DNA of 64,000 nt, from the NCBI GenBank assembly GCA_000802095.1, contig JUEB01000022.1, positions 1 through 64,000 of the forward strand, written 5' to 3'. Made by a program: the position numbers and the translations under genes. Positions within the stretch are counted from its first letter, which is position 1. Each line of letters begins with the position of its first letter. Of the stretch, positions 17,546 to 26,218 are shown one piece after another. The notes beneath the pieces were generated by a model that saw only the letters and a list, made by a program, of their open reading frames with translations, was not told the DNA's origin and did no database searches. The DNA comes from Peptococcaceae bacterium BICA1-7 (GTDB lineage Bacteria > Bacillota > Desulfotomaculia > Desulfotomaculales > Desulfocucumaceae).

Positions 17546-18199
17546 TTAATATATTTTATAAAGGCCCAGGGCAATTAGTATACAGCCGGGGAGGGTGACC
17601 ACATGCCGGCAAAAGCTGGTGGCGCCGGCCATCCTGCCCAGATATAGACCCAGGTAGGTCATTATGATATGACCAAGGCCTACCACCACGGCTGTTGTCA
17701 GAATATTAAAGCCCAGCAGGGACACTGCAAAGCCGGCGCCGAGGGAGTCCATGGCCAGAGCGGCCCCCAGGAGGATGGCCTCCCCGGAGGAGATCATGCC
17801 CGAGCTGTCAAGGTCGGCCCGGTGGGGCTCTCTAAGAATTTTAATCACTATGCCCATATTTTTTATGCGGACCTGGAAAACGGTTTGGGGCAGGAGTTCT
17901 TCCTTACCCCCGGACTCGTGCCGGTCTTTCTTATTTGATAGGGACTGGTACAGTATCCACAGCCCGATAGCCAGCAGCACCAATCCACCGATTCGGTGGG
18001 CCGCATCAGTAGATATAAATCCTGCCAGCATACCCCCCGCCGACATGGAAAGTGCTATGGCAGCCACAGACATTCCGCTTATTATAAGTATCGATGACAG
18101 GGGCACTCTTATCCCCCTGACACCGTAGGCTACTCCGGCCGCTACCGCGTCGATGTTGAGAGCCAGGGCAAAAGCAGCCATGGTAAAAAAAACAGACAT
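17546..18199 (-). CDS. ytaF: Sporulation membrane protein YtaF (MntP-like)
   Basis: 217-residue membrane protein of the YtaF family, related to MntP manganese exporters and expressed in sporulating bacilli. It has two three-helix halves. The first has MAAFALALNIDAVAAGVAYG and the second ALAMDSLGAGFAV, each carrying the acidic residue of the MntP fold. The central cytoplasmic loop has ILREPHRADLDSSG, a YtaF hallmark. Start ATG 18199 follows GGAGG. It may move divalent metal in sporulation (inference). Confidence 0.88.
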   Translation of the reverse strand: MSVFFTMAAFALALNIDAVAAGVAYGVRGIRVPLSSILIISGMSVAAIALSMSAGGMLAGFISTDAAHRIGGLVLLAIGLWILYQSLSNKKDRHESGGKEELLPQTVFQVRIKNMGIVIKILREPHRADLDSSGMISSGEAILLGAALAMDSLGAGFAVSLLGFNILTTAVVVGLGHIIMTYLGLYLGRMAGATSFCRHVVTLPGCILIALGLYKIY

Positions 18200-18496
18200 A
18201 AACCGTTCCTCCGTGTTTTAGTTTGCTAACTAATCTATGGTGAAACGGTTTGAAAAGTTTCAGGCGGCAGGCTTATTAATTCTGGCACTGCGGCCTTTAT
18301 TTGCCATTTAAACAGGAATGCCCGCCATTATAGATCACTATTAAAAAGCTAGTATGGAGATCAATGATTGGCGGATTATTACAGGTGTCGTTTAAAAAGA
18401 ACAATTGTAATGAAATAAAAACACATTTGATTTTTGTATTATGACGGCGGAGTTGGAGAATTGTATTTTTCACTAATGTTTTCAATGTTTTCTGTC

Positions 18497-18511
18497 TGGC
18501 ATGGATATTGA
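18497..18511 (+). promoter_or_regulatory. Candidate sigma-54 (-24/-12) promoter of the acyl-CoA operon
   Basis: TGGCAT, five bases, TTGA matches the consensus TGGCAC-N5-TTGC at 8 of 10 positions. It lies 73 bases before the carboxyltransferase start. A better match stands before the CoA-transferase at 26.2 kb, and an activator of sigma-54 is encoded between them. Confidence 0.55.
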
Positions 18512-18583
18512 AGTAGGAAAAGTATGAAATGCAAAAACATTCACTATTATATGACAATATTCAGCAAGGAGGGACAGCCAAAA

Positions 18584-20128
18584 ATGGTAATGAAGGATTT
18601 CAAAGCACTGTATGACCAGCTGGAGCAAAAGGAAGCGGAGGTAAAAAGGGGTGGGCAGCAAAAGTACCATGAGAGTAACGCCAAAAAAGGAAAGCTGTTT
18701 GCCAGGGACAGGATAAACCTTCTGCTGGACCCCGGCAGCTTTGTGGAGGACGGGCTCTGGGCCAATAACATGGCCGGGGACCTGCCGGCGGACGGGGTGG
18801 TCACCGGGATTGGCAGGATGCACGGCAGGACAGTCTGCGTGATGGCCAATGACTCCACCATAAAGGCCGGCTCATGGGGCTGGCGCACAGTGGAAAAAAT
18901 AATTCGCATCCAGGAAACCGCCATTGATATGATGGTTCCCATGGTGTACCTGGTTGATTCCGCCGGGGCCCGCATCACCGACCAGATTGAAATGTTCCCG
19001 GGCCGCAGGGGCGCCGGTAAGATATTCCATAACGAGGTAAAGATGTCCGGCATGATACCCCAGGTCTGCCTGCTGTTCGGACCCTCGGCCGCAGGCGGCG
19101 CCTATATACCTGCCTTTTGCGACGTGGTGTTCATGGTGGAGGGCAACGCCAGCATGTATCTGGGATCACCCCGCATGGCCGAGATGGTTATATTCGAAAA
19201 GGTAACCCTTGAGGAACTGGGTGGGGCCCGGATGCACTGCTCGGTAAGCGGCTGCGGCGACCTGCTGGCCTCGGGTGAAGAGGAGGCCATTGAGGCCTGC
19301 CGGCAGTATATGTCCTATTTCCCCCAGAATTACACTGAAAAGCCTGTGTATGTAGATACCGTTTTACCGGCGGCGGGCAGGGAAATAGAGGAAATAGTTC
19401 CCCTTAATGAAAATCTTCCCTTTGATATGAAGGAGCTGATCTTTGGTCTAATTGACGGTGGAAGCTGGTTTGAGCTGAAAAAGCTGTTTGCCCCCGAGCT
19501 AATTACAGGATTAGCCCGGATGGGGGGAAGAACAGTGGGTATTCTGGCCAACCAGTCAGCGGAGAAGGGCGGGGTGCTTTTTGTGGACTCGGCGGATAAG
19601 GCCGCCCGCTTTATAAACCTTTGTGACGCCTATAATATTCCGCTGCTATTTCTAATGGACGTACCGGGCTTTATGATTGGCAAGAGCGTTGAGCGCCAGG
19701 GAATTATACGGCACGGCGCCAAGATGATCTCGGCCATGTCCGAGGCTACGGTGCCCAAGATATCAGTGGTAGTGAGAAAGGCATACGGGGCCGGCCTTTA
19801 CGCAATGTGCGGCCCGGCTTTTGAGCCGGACTGCTGCATGGCCCTGCCTACTGCCCAGATAGCTGTGATGGGACCCGAGGCCGCCGTCAATGCGGTTTAT
19901 GAGAATAAGATAAAGGCCCTTCCCCCGGAGGAGAGGCCTGCCTTTGTGGAGCAAAAGAGGGAGGAGTACAAGAAGGACATAGACATATACCTCCTGGCCT
20001 CGGAGCTGGTCATAGACCAGATAGTCAGCGGGAAGGAGCTGCGTGATGAACTGATCAGGCGCTTTGAGCTATACAGCTCCAAGGACCAGCCCTTTACCAG
20101 GAGAAAGCACCCTGTTTATCCGGTTTGA
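18584..20128 (+). CDS. Biotin-dependent acyl-CoA carboxyltransferase subunit
   Basis: 514-residue carboxyltransferase of the propionyl/methylcrotonyl-CoA carboxylase beta and methylmalonyl/glutaconyl-CoA decarboxylase alpha group. It moves CO2 between an acyl-CoA and biotin on a carrier protein. Oxyanion-hole glycines occur in the N-half (YLVDSAGARITDQ, FGPSAAGGAYIPA) and C-half (FLMDVPGFMIG, KAYGAGLYAMCG). Start ATG 18584 follows AAGGAGGGAC; an ATG at 18524 has no site. It heads a four-gene run with hydratase, HMG-CoA-lyase-like and dehydrogenase genes, as in the Bacillus yng leucine-degradation operon, but no biotin carboxylase or biotin carrier is present. It may instead use the Na+-pump module at 55.6-57.1 kb (inference). 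Confidence 0.88.
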   Translation: MVMKDFKALYDQLEQKEAEVKRGGQQKYHESNAKKGKLFARDRINLLLDPGSFVEDGLWANNMAGDLPADGVVTGIGRMHGRTVCVMANDSTIKAGSWGWRTVEKIIRIQETAIDMMVPMVYLVDSAGARITDQIEMFPGRRGAGKIFHNEVKMSGMIPQVCLLFGPSAAGGAYIPAFCDVVFMVEGNASMYLGSPRMAEMVIFEKVTLEELGGARMHCSVSGCGDLLASGEEEAIEACRQYMSYFPQNYTEKPVYVDTVLPAAGREIEEIVPLNENLPFDMKELIFGLIDGGSWFELKKLFAPELITGLARMGGRTVGILANQSAEKGGVLFVDSADKAARFINLCDAYNIPLLFLMDVPGFMIGKSVERQGIIRHGAKMISAMSEATVPKISVVVRKAYGAGLYAMCGPAFEPDCCMALPTAQIAVMGPEAAVNAVYENKIKALPPEERPAFVEQKREEYKKDIDIYLLASELVIDQIVSGKELRDELIRRFELYSSKDQPFTRRKHPVYPV

Positions 20129-20149
20129 TGTTAGTGGAGGTGTTTAATT

Positions 20150-20932
20150 ATGGGCTATGAGTGCATAAAACTTACCCGGGACGGCCATATCGCTGTTCTG
20201 GCCTTCAACCGTCCTGAGGCCATGAACGCCATAAGCACCCGGACCGCCAGGGAGCTGCTGGAGGCACTGGAGGAAATGGAGCAGGACAGGGATATATTTG
20301 CCGCGGTCTTTACTGCCGAAGGTGACAGGGCCTTTTGTGTGGGAGCAGACCTAAAAGAAAGAAAAGACATGAGCCGGGAAGACATGAAGAAGCAAAGGGC
20401 CCTTTTCGTTAAGGCCTTTACAGCGGTAGCCGAGTTTCCAAAGCCGCTGGTGGCCGCCGTGAACGGGTATGCCCTGGGGGGCGGCTGCGAATTTGCCCTG
20501 GGCTGCGACTTTATCATTGCCTCGGAAAAGGCTGCCTTCGGGCTACCCGAGGTGGGGCTGGCCATTATACCCGGTGGGGGAGGGACCCAGCTTCTGCCCA
20601 GGGTGCTGGGCAGGAATAAGGCCAGGGAGCTTATTTATACCGGCCGCCGCATTTCAGCCCGGGAGGCCTATGACCTGGGGCTGGTGAACCATGTGGTTCC
20701 GCCTGAAAAGCTGATGGAAAAAGCAATGGAGATAATGAAGGAAATAACCAGGAACGGCCCGGTGGCCCTGCAGCAGGCCAAGAAGGCCATAAACCTTGGT
20801 ATAGAGCTGGATTTGCACACCGCCTTCGCCCTGGAGGCCGAGTGCTATAACGTCTGCCTGGCTACCGAAGACCGTGATGAGGGCTTAAAGGCCTTCAATG
20901 AAAAGCGCAGGCCGGTTTATAAAGGCCTATAA
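20150..20932 (+). CDS. Enoyl-CoA hydratase/isomerase family protein
   Basis: 260-residue crotonase-fold enzyme that adds water to 2-enoyl-CoA thioesters. The oxyanion-hole segments AFCVGADLKERKD and ALGGGCEFALGCDF are intact. Both glutamates used by hydratases are present, one in ASEKAAFG and one in LPEVGLAIIPGGGGTQ. GGAGGTG precedes the ATG and only 21 bases separate it from the carboxyltransferase. In the yng-type operon the matching gene is a methylglutaconyl-CoA hydratase, which is the most likely role here but not proven. Confidence 0.87.
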   Translation: MGYECIKLTRDGHIAVLAFNRPEAMNAISTRTARELLEALEEMEQDRDIFAAVFTAEGDRAFCVGADLKERKDMSREDMKKQRALFVKAFTAVAEFPKPLVAAVNGYALGGGCEFALGCDFIIASEKAAFGLPEVGLAIIPGGGGTQLLPRVLGRNKARELIYTGRRISAREAYDLGLVNHVVPPEKLMEKAMEIMKEITRNGPVALQQAKKAINLGIELDLHTAFALEAECYNVCLATEDRDEGLKAFNEKRRPVYKGL

Positions 20933-20938
20933 GAAGCA

Positions 20939-20967
20939 GGGATTGGGGATTCCCAATCCCCAATCCC
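20939..20967 (+). other. 13-bp perfect hairpin inside the acyl-CoA operon
   Basis: GGGATTGGGGATT and AATCCCCAATCCC pair around CCC, between the hydratase stop and the next ribosome binding site. No T-run follows directly. It probably tunes transcript stability or partial read-through. Confidence 0.7.
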
Positions 20968-21003
20968 AAAGTCAAAAAAAGTTTGCTACAGGGGGAGATG
21001 TAT

Positions 21004-22011
21004 ATGAAATACCCTAAAAAGGTTGTCCTGGGTGATATAACTGTGCGGGACGGTTTTCAGCACGAGGAAATGACCATTCCCACCCAGGCCAAGCTGTGGT
21101 GCCTGGAAGAAATGATACTGGCCGGCTTTAAGCGCCTGGAGGTAACCAATCTGGGCAACCCCAGGGGGATGCCGCAGTTTTCCGATGGGGATGAGCTGTT
21201 CAGGCTTATCCGCAGCAGCAAGAGGGTAAAGGATATGCTGTCCGGTGTGGAGCTTACCGCCATTACAATAAGGGAAAAGGCGGTGGACAGGGCTATTGAA
21301 TTGAAAAAACAGGGGTGCGGTCCCGACAGGATACTTCAGATGGTGTCTACCTCCCCCTCGCATATGTATAAGAATTCAGGCCTGGACCACAAGGGCTACT
21401 GGAAAATGACTGAGGAGTCCATAAAAAAGGCCCATGATGCCGGCATTAAGGTAAACGGCACGGTTAGCACCATCTGGGGCTGCCCCATTGAGGGCCCCAC
21501 CGAGCTTAAGAAGGCTGTTGAGTTTACCAGGCGCTATCTGGAGCTGGGGGCAGACGACATAGAGCACGCCGACCACGACGGGTCAGCGCCACCCAACAAG
21601 GTGTATGAATACTTTTCCATGATACTGGACGCCCTCCCCAATCCGGAGCTCCATATAGCCCATTTTCATGTCACCAGGGGATGGGGTCTGGCTAATGTGC
21701 TGGCCTCCCTGCAGGCTGGAATCACTCATTTTGAGAGCACCATGGGGGGAACAGGCGGGCAGCCCACCAATTTTATAGACGGATATCCCGTATCGGGAAC
21801 AGGGGCTTATTATTATCAGGACCCCAACATTGTGGGGCTGGTCTCCACCGAGGACATGGTGGTGATGATGGACGAGATGGGCATTGAGACCGGAGTCGAT
21901 GTGGAGAGGGTATTGGAGATAGGCAGGATGATGGAGAAGATATTGGGTCGCCGGCTCAGAAGCGAGTGCATCAGAACAGGGCGCATACCCAAGGGCCCAA
22001 CCGGGTTTTAA
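21004..22011 (+). CDS. HMG-CoA-lyase-like DRE-TIM metallolyase
   Basis: 335-residue TIM-barrel protein of the HMGL-like superfamily (HMG-CoA lyase, homocitrate synthase, pyruvate carboxyltransferase). The DRE-like start is VRDGFQHEEM, with the metal-binding HFHVTRGWGLAN motif and the downstream loop HFESTMGGTGGQPTNF. The usual HMG-CoA lyase loop GCPFAPGATGN with its catalytic cysteine is replaced, so true HMG-CoA lyase activity is uncertain. It may cleave or condense a related acyl-CoA. Start ATG 21004 follows GGGGGAG by six bases. Context is leucine/isovalerate-like degradation. Confidence 0.78.
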   Translation: MKYPKKVVLGDITVRDGFQHEEMTIPTQAKLWCLEEMILAGFKRLEVTNLGNPRGMPQFSDGDELFRLIRSSKRVKDMLSGVELTAITIREKAVDRAIELKKQGCGPDRILQMVSTSPSHMYKNSGLDHKGYWKMTEESIKKAHDAGIKVNGTVSTIWGCPIEGPTELKKAVEFTRRYLELGADDIEHADHDGSAPPNKVYEYFSMILDALPNPELHIAHFHVTRGWGLANVLASLQAGITHFESTMGGTGGQPTNFIDGYPVSGTGAYYYQDPNIVGLVSTEDMVVMMDEMGIETGVDVERVLEIGRMMEKILGRRLRSECIRTGRIPKGPTGF

Positions 22012-22042
22012 CCTTTGTTTTTAAAGAAAGGGGGACACGGAA

Positions 22043-23182
22043 ATGAATTTTGAACTGACTGATGAACAAAAATTGATAAGGGATAATGTGTACGATTTTG
22101 CTCAAAACGAGATTGCCCCGGGAGCCACCGAAAGGGATAAAACAGGGGAAATCCCCCTGGATATAATCAGTAAAATGGGAGAAATGGGGCTCATGGGCCT
22201 TCCCATTGCTGAGCAATACGGCGGGGCGGGGGCCGACAGCATAAGCTACCTGCTGGCCACCGAGGAGATTTCCAGGGCCTGCGCCTCCCTGGGGCTGACC
22301 TACGATGCCCATATAGCGCTGGGGATGGCCCCTATATACTATTTTGGCACCGAGGAGCAGAAAAACAGGTACCTGCCGGAATTGTGCAGCGGGCAGTACC
22401 TTGGGTCCATGGGGCTTACCGAGCCGGAGGCCGGAACAGACTCCGGCAACACTAAAACAACGGCTGTTCCGGATGGGGACGGCTGGGTTATAAACGGGTC
22501 CAAATGCTTTATAACCAATTCCAGGTACTCAAGGGTGGTCACGGTAACTGCCATTACCGATAAGGGTAAGGGGACAAGAGGGATCAGCACCTTTTTGGTG
22601 CCCGTTAGCGCACCGGGGTTTGATATTATAAGCGGGTACGAAAAACTTGGCATGAACTCCTCCAACACCAATGAGCTTATCTTTGACAATGTCAGAGTGC
22701 CCGGGGAAAACCTTCTGGGACCCCTCAACAACGGGTTCAGGCAGTTGATGAAGGTACTGGACGGGGGCCGGCTGGCAGTGGCGGCCATCTGTGTGGGCAT
22801 CGCCCAGGCCTGTCTGGACGCCTCGGTAAAATATGCCAGGGAAAGAGTCCAGTTTGGCCAGTCAATATCAAAGTTCCAGGCTATTCAGTTCAAGCTGGCC
22901 GATATGAAAATGAACATAGAGGTGGGCAGGAACATGTACTTAAAGGGCGGCTGGCTTAAGGACAGCGCCAGGCCCTATACACAGGAGGCGGCCATCGCCA
23001 AGCTCTTCTGCTCTGAGATGGCCACCAGGGCAGCCCTCGAAGCCATACAGATTCACGGGGGGTACGGCTACATCAAGGAATTCCCTGTGGAAAGATATCT
23101 GCGGGACGCCAAGCTTCTGGAGATAGGCGAGGGTACTTCAGAGGTGCAGCGGATTCTCATAGCCAGGGGTCTGGGGCTTTAG
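22043..23182 (+). CDS. Acyl-CoA dehydrogenase
   Basis: 379-residue FAD enzyme that makes 2-enoyl-CoA and passes electrons to ETF. The family signatures are GSMGLTEPEAGTDSG, the FAD-binding W-V-I-N-G-S-K segment, VQFGQSISKFQAIQF, and IQIHGGYGYIKEFPVERYLRDAK. The catalytic base is probably the Glu in EIGEGTSEVQR, the position used by short-chain and medium-chain enzymes. Isovaleryl-CoA dehydrogenases of the LiuA type have GAGT there, so a simple isovaleryl-CoA role is not certain. GGGGGAC precedes the ATG. It is the last gene of the four-gene operon and is followed by a terminator. Confidence 0.9.
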   Translation: MNFELTDEQKLIRDNVYDFAQNEIAPGATERDKTGEIPLDIISKMGEMGLMGLPIAEQYGGAGADSISYLLATEEISRACASLGLTYDAHIALGMAPIYYFGTEEQKNRYLPELCSGQYLGSMGLTEPEAGTDSGNTKTTAVPDGDGWVINGSKCFITNSRYSRVVTVTAITDKGKGTRGISTFLVPVSAPGFDIISGYEKLGMNSSNTNELIFDNVRVPGENLLGPLNNGFRQLMKVLDGGRLAVAAICVGIAQACLDASVKYARERVQFGQSISKFQAIQFKLADMKMNIEVGRNMYLKGGWLKDSARPYTQEAAIAKLFCSEMATRAALEAIQIHGGYGYIKEFPVERYLRDAKLLEIGEGTSEVQRILIARGLGL

Positions 23183-23204
23183 TCATTTATTTATACGTAA
23201 GAAA

Positions 23205-23238
23205 AAAGGCTGCCGGCTCACAAGAATCGGCAGCCTTT
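23205..23238 (+). terminator. Terminator of the acyl-CoA operon
   Basis: AAAGGCTGCCG and CGGCAGCCTTT form an 11-bp stem with a 12-base loop. Confidence 0.88.
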
Positions 23239-23310
23239 CTGTGCATTATGTCAGCCATCAGCCATCAGTAAGATTGTTCTAATCTGAAAGTGATGAATGT
23301 CTTTTTTATG

Positions 23311-23481
23311 AACCACAGAGGACACAGAGATCACAGAGAATTTGCTCTCAGGCATTACTCTTAGGTCTGAAACCTATGTAATTAATAATAAATTTTTTTC
23401 CTAACCTATTTTAATAAAAACCTTTTAAATCATTCAAGCAAGGCTAAACTACCTCTGTGTCCTCTGTGTTCTCTGTGGTTT
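23311..23481. repeat. Inverted pair of CACAGAG-type intergenic repeats
   Basis: Left arm 23311-23340 is built of near-tandem CACAGAG units beginning AACCACAGAG. Right arm 23453-23481 is its inverse (CTCTGTG units ending GGTTT). The arms are about 110 bases apart across AT-rich sequence. Short-unit intergenic repeats of this type occur in many genomes. No gene is visible between 23239 and 23564. Confidence 0.75.
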
Positions 23482-23564
23482 AAAAAGGGGCCGATTTTCA
23501 TCTTCCATGGTGGCTGCTTATTTGCGACCAGGTTGTCTCTATACTGACTGCTCAATACTGGCAG

Positions 23565-23942
23565 TCAGGGCTTATCGCTTTGTTTTCTTTTTCTTCTCTT
23601 TTCTTTTCTTTCCCAGTCTTCCAAAAAATCCAGGTACTCAGAAAGCTTCTCCTTTCCTTCCGGGGTCAGCCTGGCCGCCCGCAGCAGTATATCTTCGGCG
23701 GGATCGGAAGAATAGTGGGCATTGCTCTCGGAAAGAAGGTAACCGGCCGCCCGTAACAGATCCTCGTATGGTATGAAGAGCGGCACTGCAATTTTTCTCA
23801 GTATTTCCGGGGAGGGCACCCCCGAGGAGCCGCTGCATATTTTGGATAGGTAGGTATGGTTGACTCCCGACAAAGAGCCCAGCTTCCTGTATGAATACCC
23901 GCTTTTTTTGATAAGGTTTTTCAAATATAATGAAAAATCCAT
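23565..23942 (-). CDS. XRE-family transcriptional regulator
   Basis: 125-residue protein with an N-terminal Cro/CI helix-turn-helix (about residues 5-62: YSYRKLGSLSGVNHTYLSKI and VPSPEILRKIA). A helical tail (PEGKEKLSEYLDFLEDWERKEKRRKRK) ends very basic. It is divergent from another XRE gene, with a palindrome-rich 154-base region between them, so it probably controls itself and its neighbour. The target pathway is unknown. Confidence 0.82.
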   Translation of the reverse strand: MDFSLYLKNLIKKSGYSYRKLGSLSGVNHTYLSKICSGSSGVPSPEILRKIAVPLFIPYEDLLRAAGYLLSESNAHYSSDPAEDILLRAARLTPEGKEKLSEYLDFLEDWERKEKRRKRKQSDKP

Positions 23943-23992
23943 GTGCGCCAGCCCCCTTGAAGGAGATTATACTCCCGGTGGTGACTATTGGC

Positions 23993-24071
23993 AACATAAT
24001 ATACAATAAGATGTTTAAATTTAACATAAGTGTAGACAAAAGGAAACATCGATGTTAATATTATGTATAAT
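23993..24071. promoter_or_regulatory. Divergent operator/promoter region between two XRE genes
   Basis: AACAT/ATGTT half-sites recur: ATGTT-N7-AACAT at 24011-24027, a perfect AACATCGATGTT palindrome at 24045-24056, and a lone AACAT near 23993. A TATAAT at 24066-24071 reads towards the plus-strand gene, so the palindrome would lie between its -35 and -10 regions. Confidence 0.55.
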
Positions 24072-24096
24072 AATTTATCCGCAGGGAGGTGCCGGG

Positions 24097-24318
24097 GTGC
24101 CCAGGTATGCCATGGATAACAAAAAGGTAGAGAGGCTAATTTATGCCAACTATAAAAGCCTGAGAAAGGCGGCGGCGGCCATGGGCATCAGCCATTCCTA
24201 CCTGTCCAAGGTGCTGGCCGGAAGGCGGGAGCCCGGCAGGAAATTTATCGATGGCATTCTTGCCGCTCATAAGGGAATCAAGTTTGAAGAAATATTTTAT
24301 GAGGTGAAAAATGACTAA
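24097..24318 (+). CDS. Small XRE-type helix-turn-helix protein
   Basis: 73-residue DNA-binding protein that is nearly all helix-turn-helix: SLRKAAAAMGISHSYLSKVLAGRREPGRKF. Start GTG 24097 follows GGGAGGTG by five bases; an ATG at 24112 is possible but has no site of its own. It overlaps nothing and is 15 bases upstream of a Cys-rich small gene, with which it shares a terminator. It is probably a partner or antagonist of the divergent XRE regulator. Confidence 0.75.
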   Translation: MPRYAMDNKKVERLIYANYKSLRKAAAAMGISHSYLSKVLAGRREPGRKFIDGILAAHKGIKFEEIFYEVKND

Positions 24319-24333
24319 AAGGAGGATAAGCCG

Positions 24334-24534
24334 GTGGCTCTTCCGTGTGTCTGTTATAAATGCGCGGTCTACAGGGAATTGAAGACAATCAGGGACCCCC
24401 TGTGCCTTTCCATGGAGGAAAAGAACTGCGAGGGCAGGGACTGTGACAGGTGTGATTTTGTCTGTGAGGGCTATACCGAGAAGGAGGGGGGAAAATTCGG
24501 GGGTCTAAAACAATTTGCCAACTTTTCAAAATAG
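24334..24534 (+). CDS. Small cysteine-rich protein, 66 residues
   Basis: Starts at GTG 24334 with AGGAGGAT upstream. Eight cysteines are arranged CVCYKC near the N-terminus, then LCL, and NCEGRDCDRCDFVCEG, which suggests one or two metal or iron-sulfur sites. It is co-transcribed with the small XRE protein and followed by a terminator. I do not recognise a named family. A small metal-sensing or regulatory partner is possible but unproven. Confidence 0.65.
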   Translation: MALPCVCYKCAVYRELKTIRDPLCLSMEEKNCEGRDCDRCDFVCEGYTEKEGGKFGGLKQFANFSK

Positions 24535-24537
24535 GGT

Positions 24538-24564
24538 AAAAAGGCCGCTCAATGCGGCTTTTTT
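24538..24564 (+). terminator. Terminator
   Basis: AAAAAGGCCGC and GCGGCTTTTTT around a 5-base loop. Confidence 0.88.
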
Positions 24565-24629
24565 GTGTCTCATTTAGAGGACATGAGAGGGCTGTATAGA
24601 ATAGGTTTATAGGTCAGCAGGCCGGGGAG

Positions 24630-26015
24630 GTGGCAAAAACGGATACTGAAGGAAACGCCGACCTGTGGGATATATTCCATACCATTGCCGATAATGAGTA
24701 TGAGGGTGTAATTTATATTGACGGAGAAGGTATAGTTCGCTTTATAAGCCAGGGATACGCTGATTTTTTGAATATCAACAGGGAGGCCATGCTGGGCTGC
24801 TATATTAACGACGTGGTGCCCCAGTCCAGGCTGATGGAAGTAATGAATAGCGGCAAGCCCCAGTATGGTGACGTTTGGGAGGTAAACGGGCAGCATGTGA
24901 TGGTGCACCGCTGGCCAATATTCAAAGATGGCAGGGTGGTGGGCTGCCTGGGGAAAAGCCTTTTTAAGGATGAGCTTTCTCTGGCCAGGGAGTTTATCCG
25001 CAAGGTTAAATGGCTGGAGGATGAGCTGGCCTATTACCGGGATGAGCTGGAAAAGGAGCGCAGGGCTAAATACAGCCTGGACCATATTGTAGGCAAATCG
25101 GATGTGGTGGTTAAGCTGAAGGAAAAGGTGGCCAGGGTGGCTAAAACAAACTCTACTGTGCTTATAACCGGGGAGAGCGGCACAGGAAAGGAGCTGCTGG
25201 CTCATGCCATTCACAGTGTGTCACCGAGGAAAAACCGCCCCCTGGTAAGGATAAACTGCACTTCTATACCGGAGGACCTGCTGGAGTCCGAGCTTTTCGG
25301 CTACGAGGAGGGGTCCTTCACCGGGGCTAAAAAGGGTGGCAAGATAGGGAAGTTCGAACTGGCCCAGGGGGGCACCATACTTCTGGACGAGATCGCCGAC
25401 ATGAACCAGTCCATGCAGGCCAAGCTGCTTCGGGTTTTACAGGAAAGGGAGATAGAGCGTATAGGAGGCAGCAAGCCTATACCGGTGGATGTACGGGTGA
25501 TAGCCTCCACCAACAGGAATTTGGAGGAAATGACCGGGGCGGGCCTGTTCCGCCTGGACCTGTATTACCGGCTCAATGTCGTGCTGCTCTATACACCCCC
25601 GCTGCGCAGCAGGAAGGAAGACATTCCCCTTTTGACCGACTACCTTATCGGCAATTTGAATCAAAACCTGGGTACCATCACCAGGGGGGTTGCTGCCGAG
25701 ACTTTTCAGCTTTTTGAAAAGTACGACTGGCCGGGAAACATAAGGGAGCTGAAAAACCTTCTGGAGCAGGCTATAAATTTGAGTGATGCCCAGTACCTTA
25801 CCCCGGAAGATTTTCCCATACTGCTCAAAAGGCTGAACAGGCAAAGCGCCCGGGCCAGGGTGAAGTTCCTGGCCCGGGCCATGGAGGAGGCAGAAAGAGA
25901 GATACTGTCGGCGGCTCTGGAAAAGGCAGGAAACAACAGGACCGAGGCTGCAAAACTTCTTAATATCCACAGGTCTGTTTTATACAGAAAGCTGGAAAAA
26001 CATAAAATAAGATGA
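24630..26015 (+). CDS. Sigma-54-dependent transcriptional activator (PAS-AAA-Fis)
   Basis: 461-residue enhancer-binding protein. An N-terminal PAS domain (about 12-115, EGVIYIDGEGIVRFISQGYADF) likely senses a ligand. A short coiled coil leads to the AAA+ domain with Walker A GESGTGKE, the sigma-54 contact loop GSFTGA (a Ser variant of GAFTGA) and Walker B ILLDEIADM. The C-terminus is a Fis-type helix-turn-helix (NRTEAAKLLNIHRSVLYRKL). The start GTG 24630 overlaps its Shine-Dalgarno-like GGGGAGG and is not secure. A near-consensus -24/-12 promoter lies 200 bases downstream, before the CoA-transferase, and another before the acyl-CoA operon, so it likely turns on this catabolic region. Confidence 0.92.
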   Translation: MAKTDTEGNADLWDIFHTIADNEYEGVIYIDGEGIVRFISQGYADFLNINREAMLGCYINDVVPQSRLMEVMNSGKPQYGDVWEVNGQHVMVHRWPIFKDGRVVGCLGKSLFKDELSLAREFIRKVKWLEDELAYYRDELEKERRAKYSLDHIVGKSDVVVKLKEKVARVAKTNSTVLITGESGTGKELLAHAIHSVSPRKNRPLVRINCTSIPEDLLESELFGYEEGSFTGAKKGGKIGKFELAQGGTILLDEIADMNQSMQAKLLRVLQEREIERIGGSKPIPVDVRVIASTNRNLEEMTGAGLFRLDLYYRLNVVLLYTPPLRSRKEDIPLLTDYLIGNLNQNLGTITRGVAAETFQLFEKYDWPGNIRELKNLLEQAINLSDAQYLTPEDFPILLKRLNRQSARARVKFLARAMEEAEREILSAALEKAGNNRTEAAKLLNIHRSVLYRKLEKHKIR

Positions 26016-26167
26016 ATTAATGTTATAAGCTGGTGTCCCGGCCTGTCTCAAAAGGACAACTTGTTGCTGAAACAGGACAGTCGGGGATATATGAAATATA
26101 GAGGTTTATGTCTGAAAAATAGGACAGGCTGTTAAAACAGCTATGGGCTGCCATTTATAGTAAGGTT

Positions 26168-26197
26168 AAAAAGCCATGTTATTCATGGCTTTTTTCT
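26168..26197 (+). terminator. Terminator after the sigma-54 activator gene
   Basis: AAAAAGCCATG and CATGGCTTTTT with a TTATT loop, then a T-rich run. Confidence 0.9.
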
Positions 26198-26218
26198 TTT
26201 TGAGGAAATTTTTACTTT

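Noticed and set aside
24570-26000. Long minus-strand frames (up to 214 codons) opposite the sigma-54 activator
   Set aside because: They are shadows of a well-supported AAA+ gene and have no start signals or domain content.
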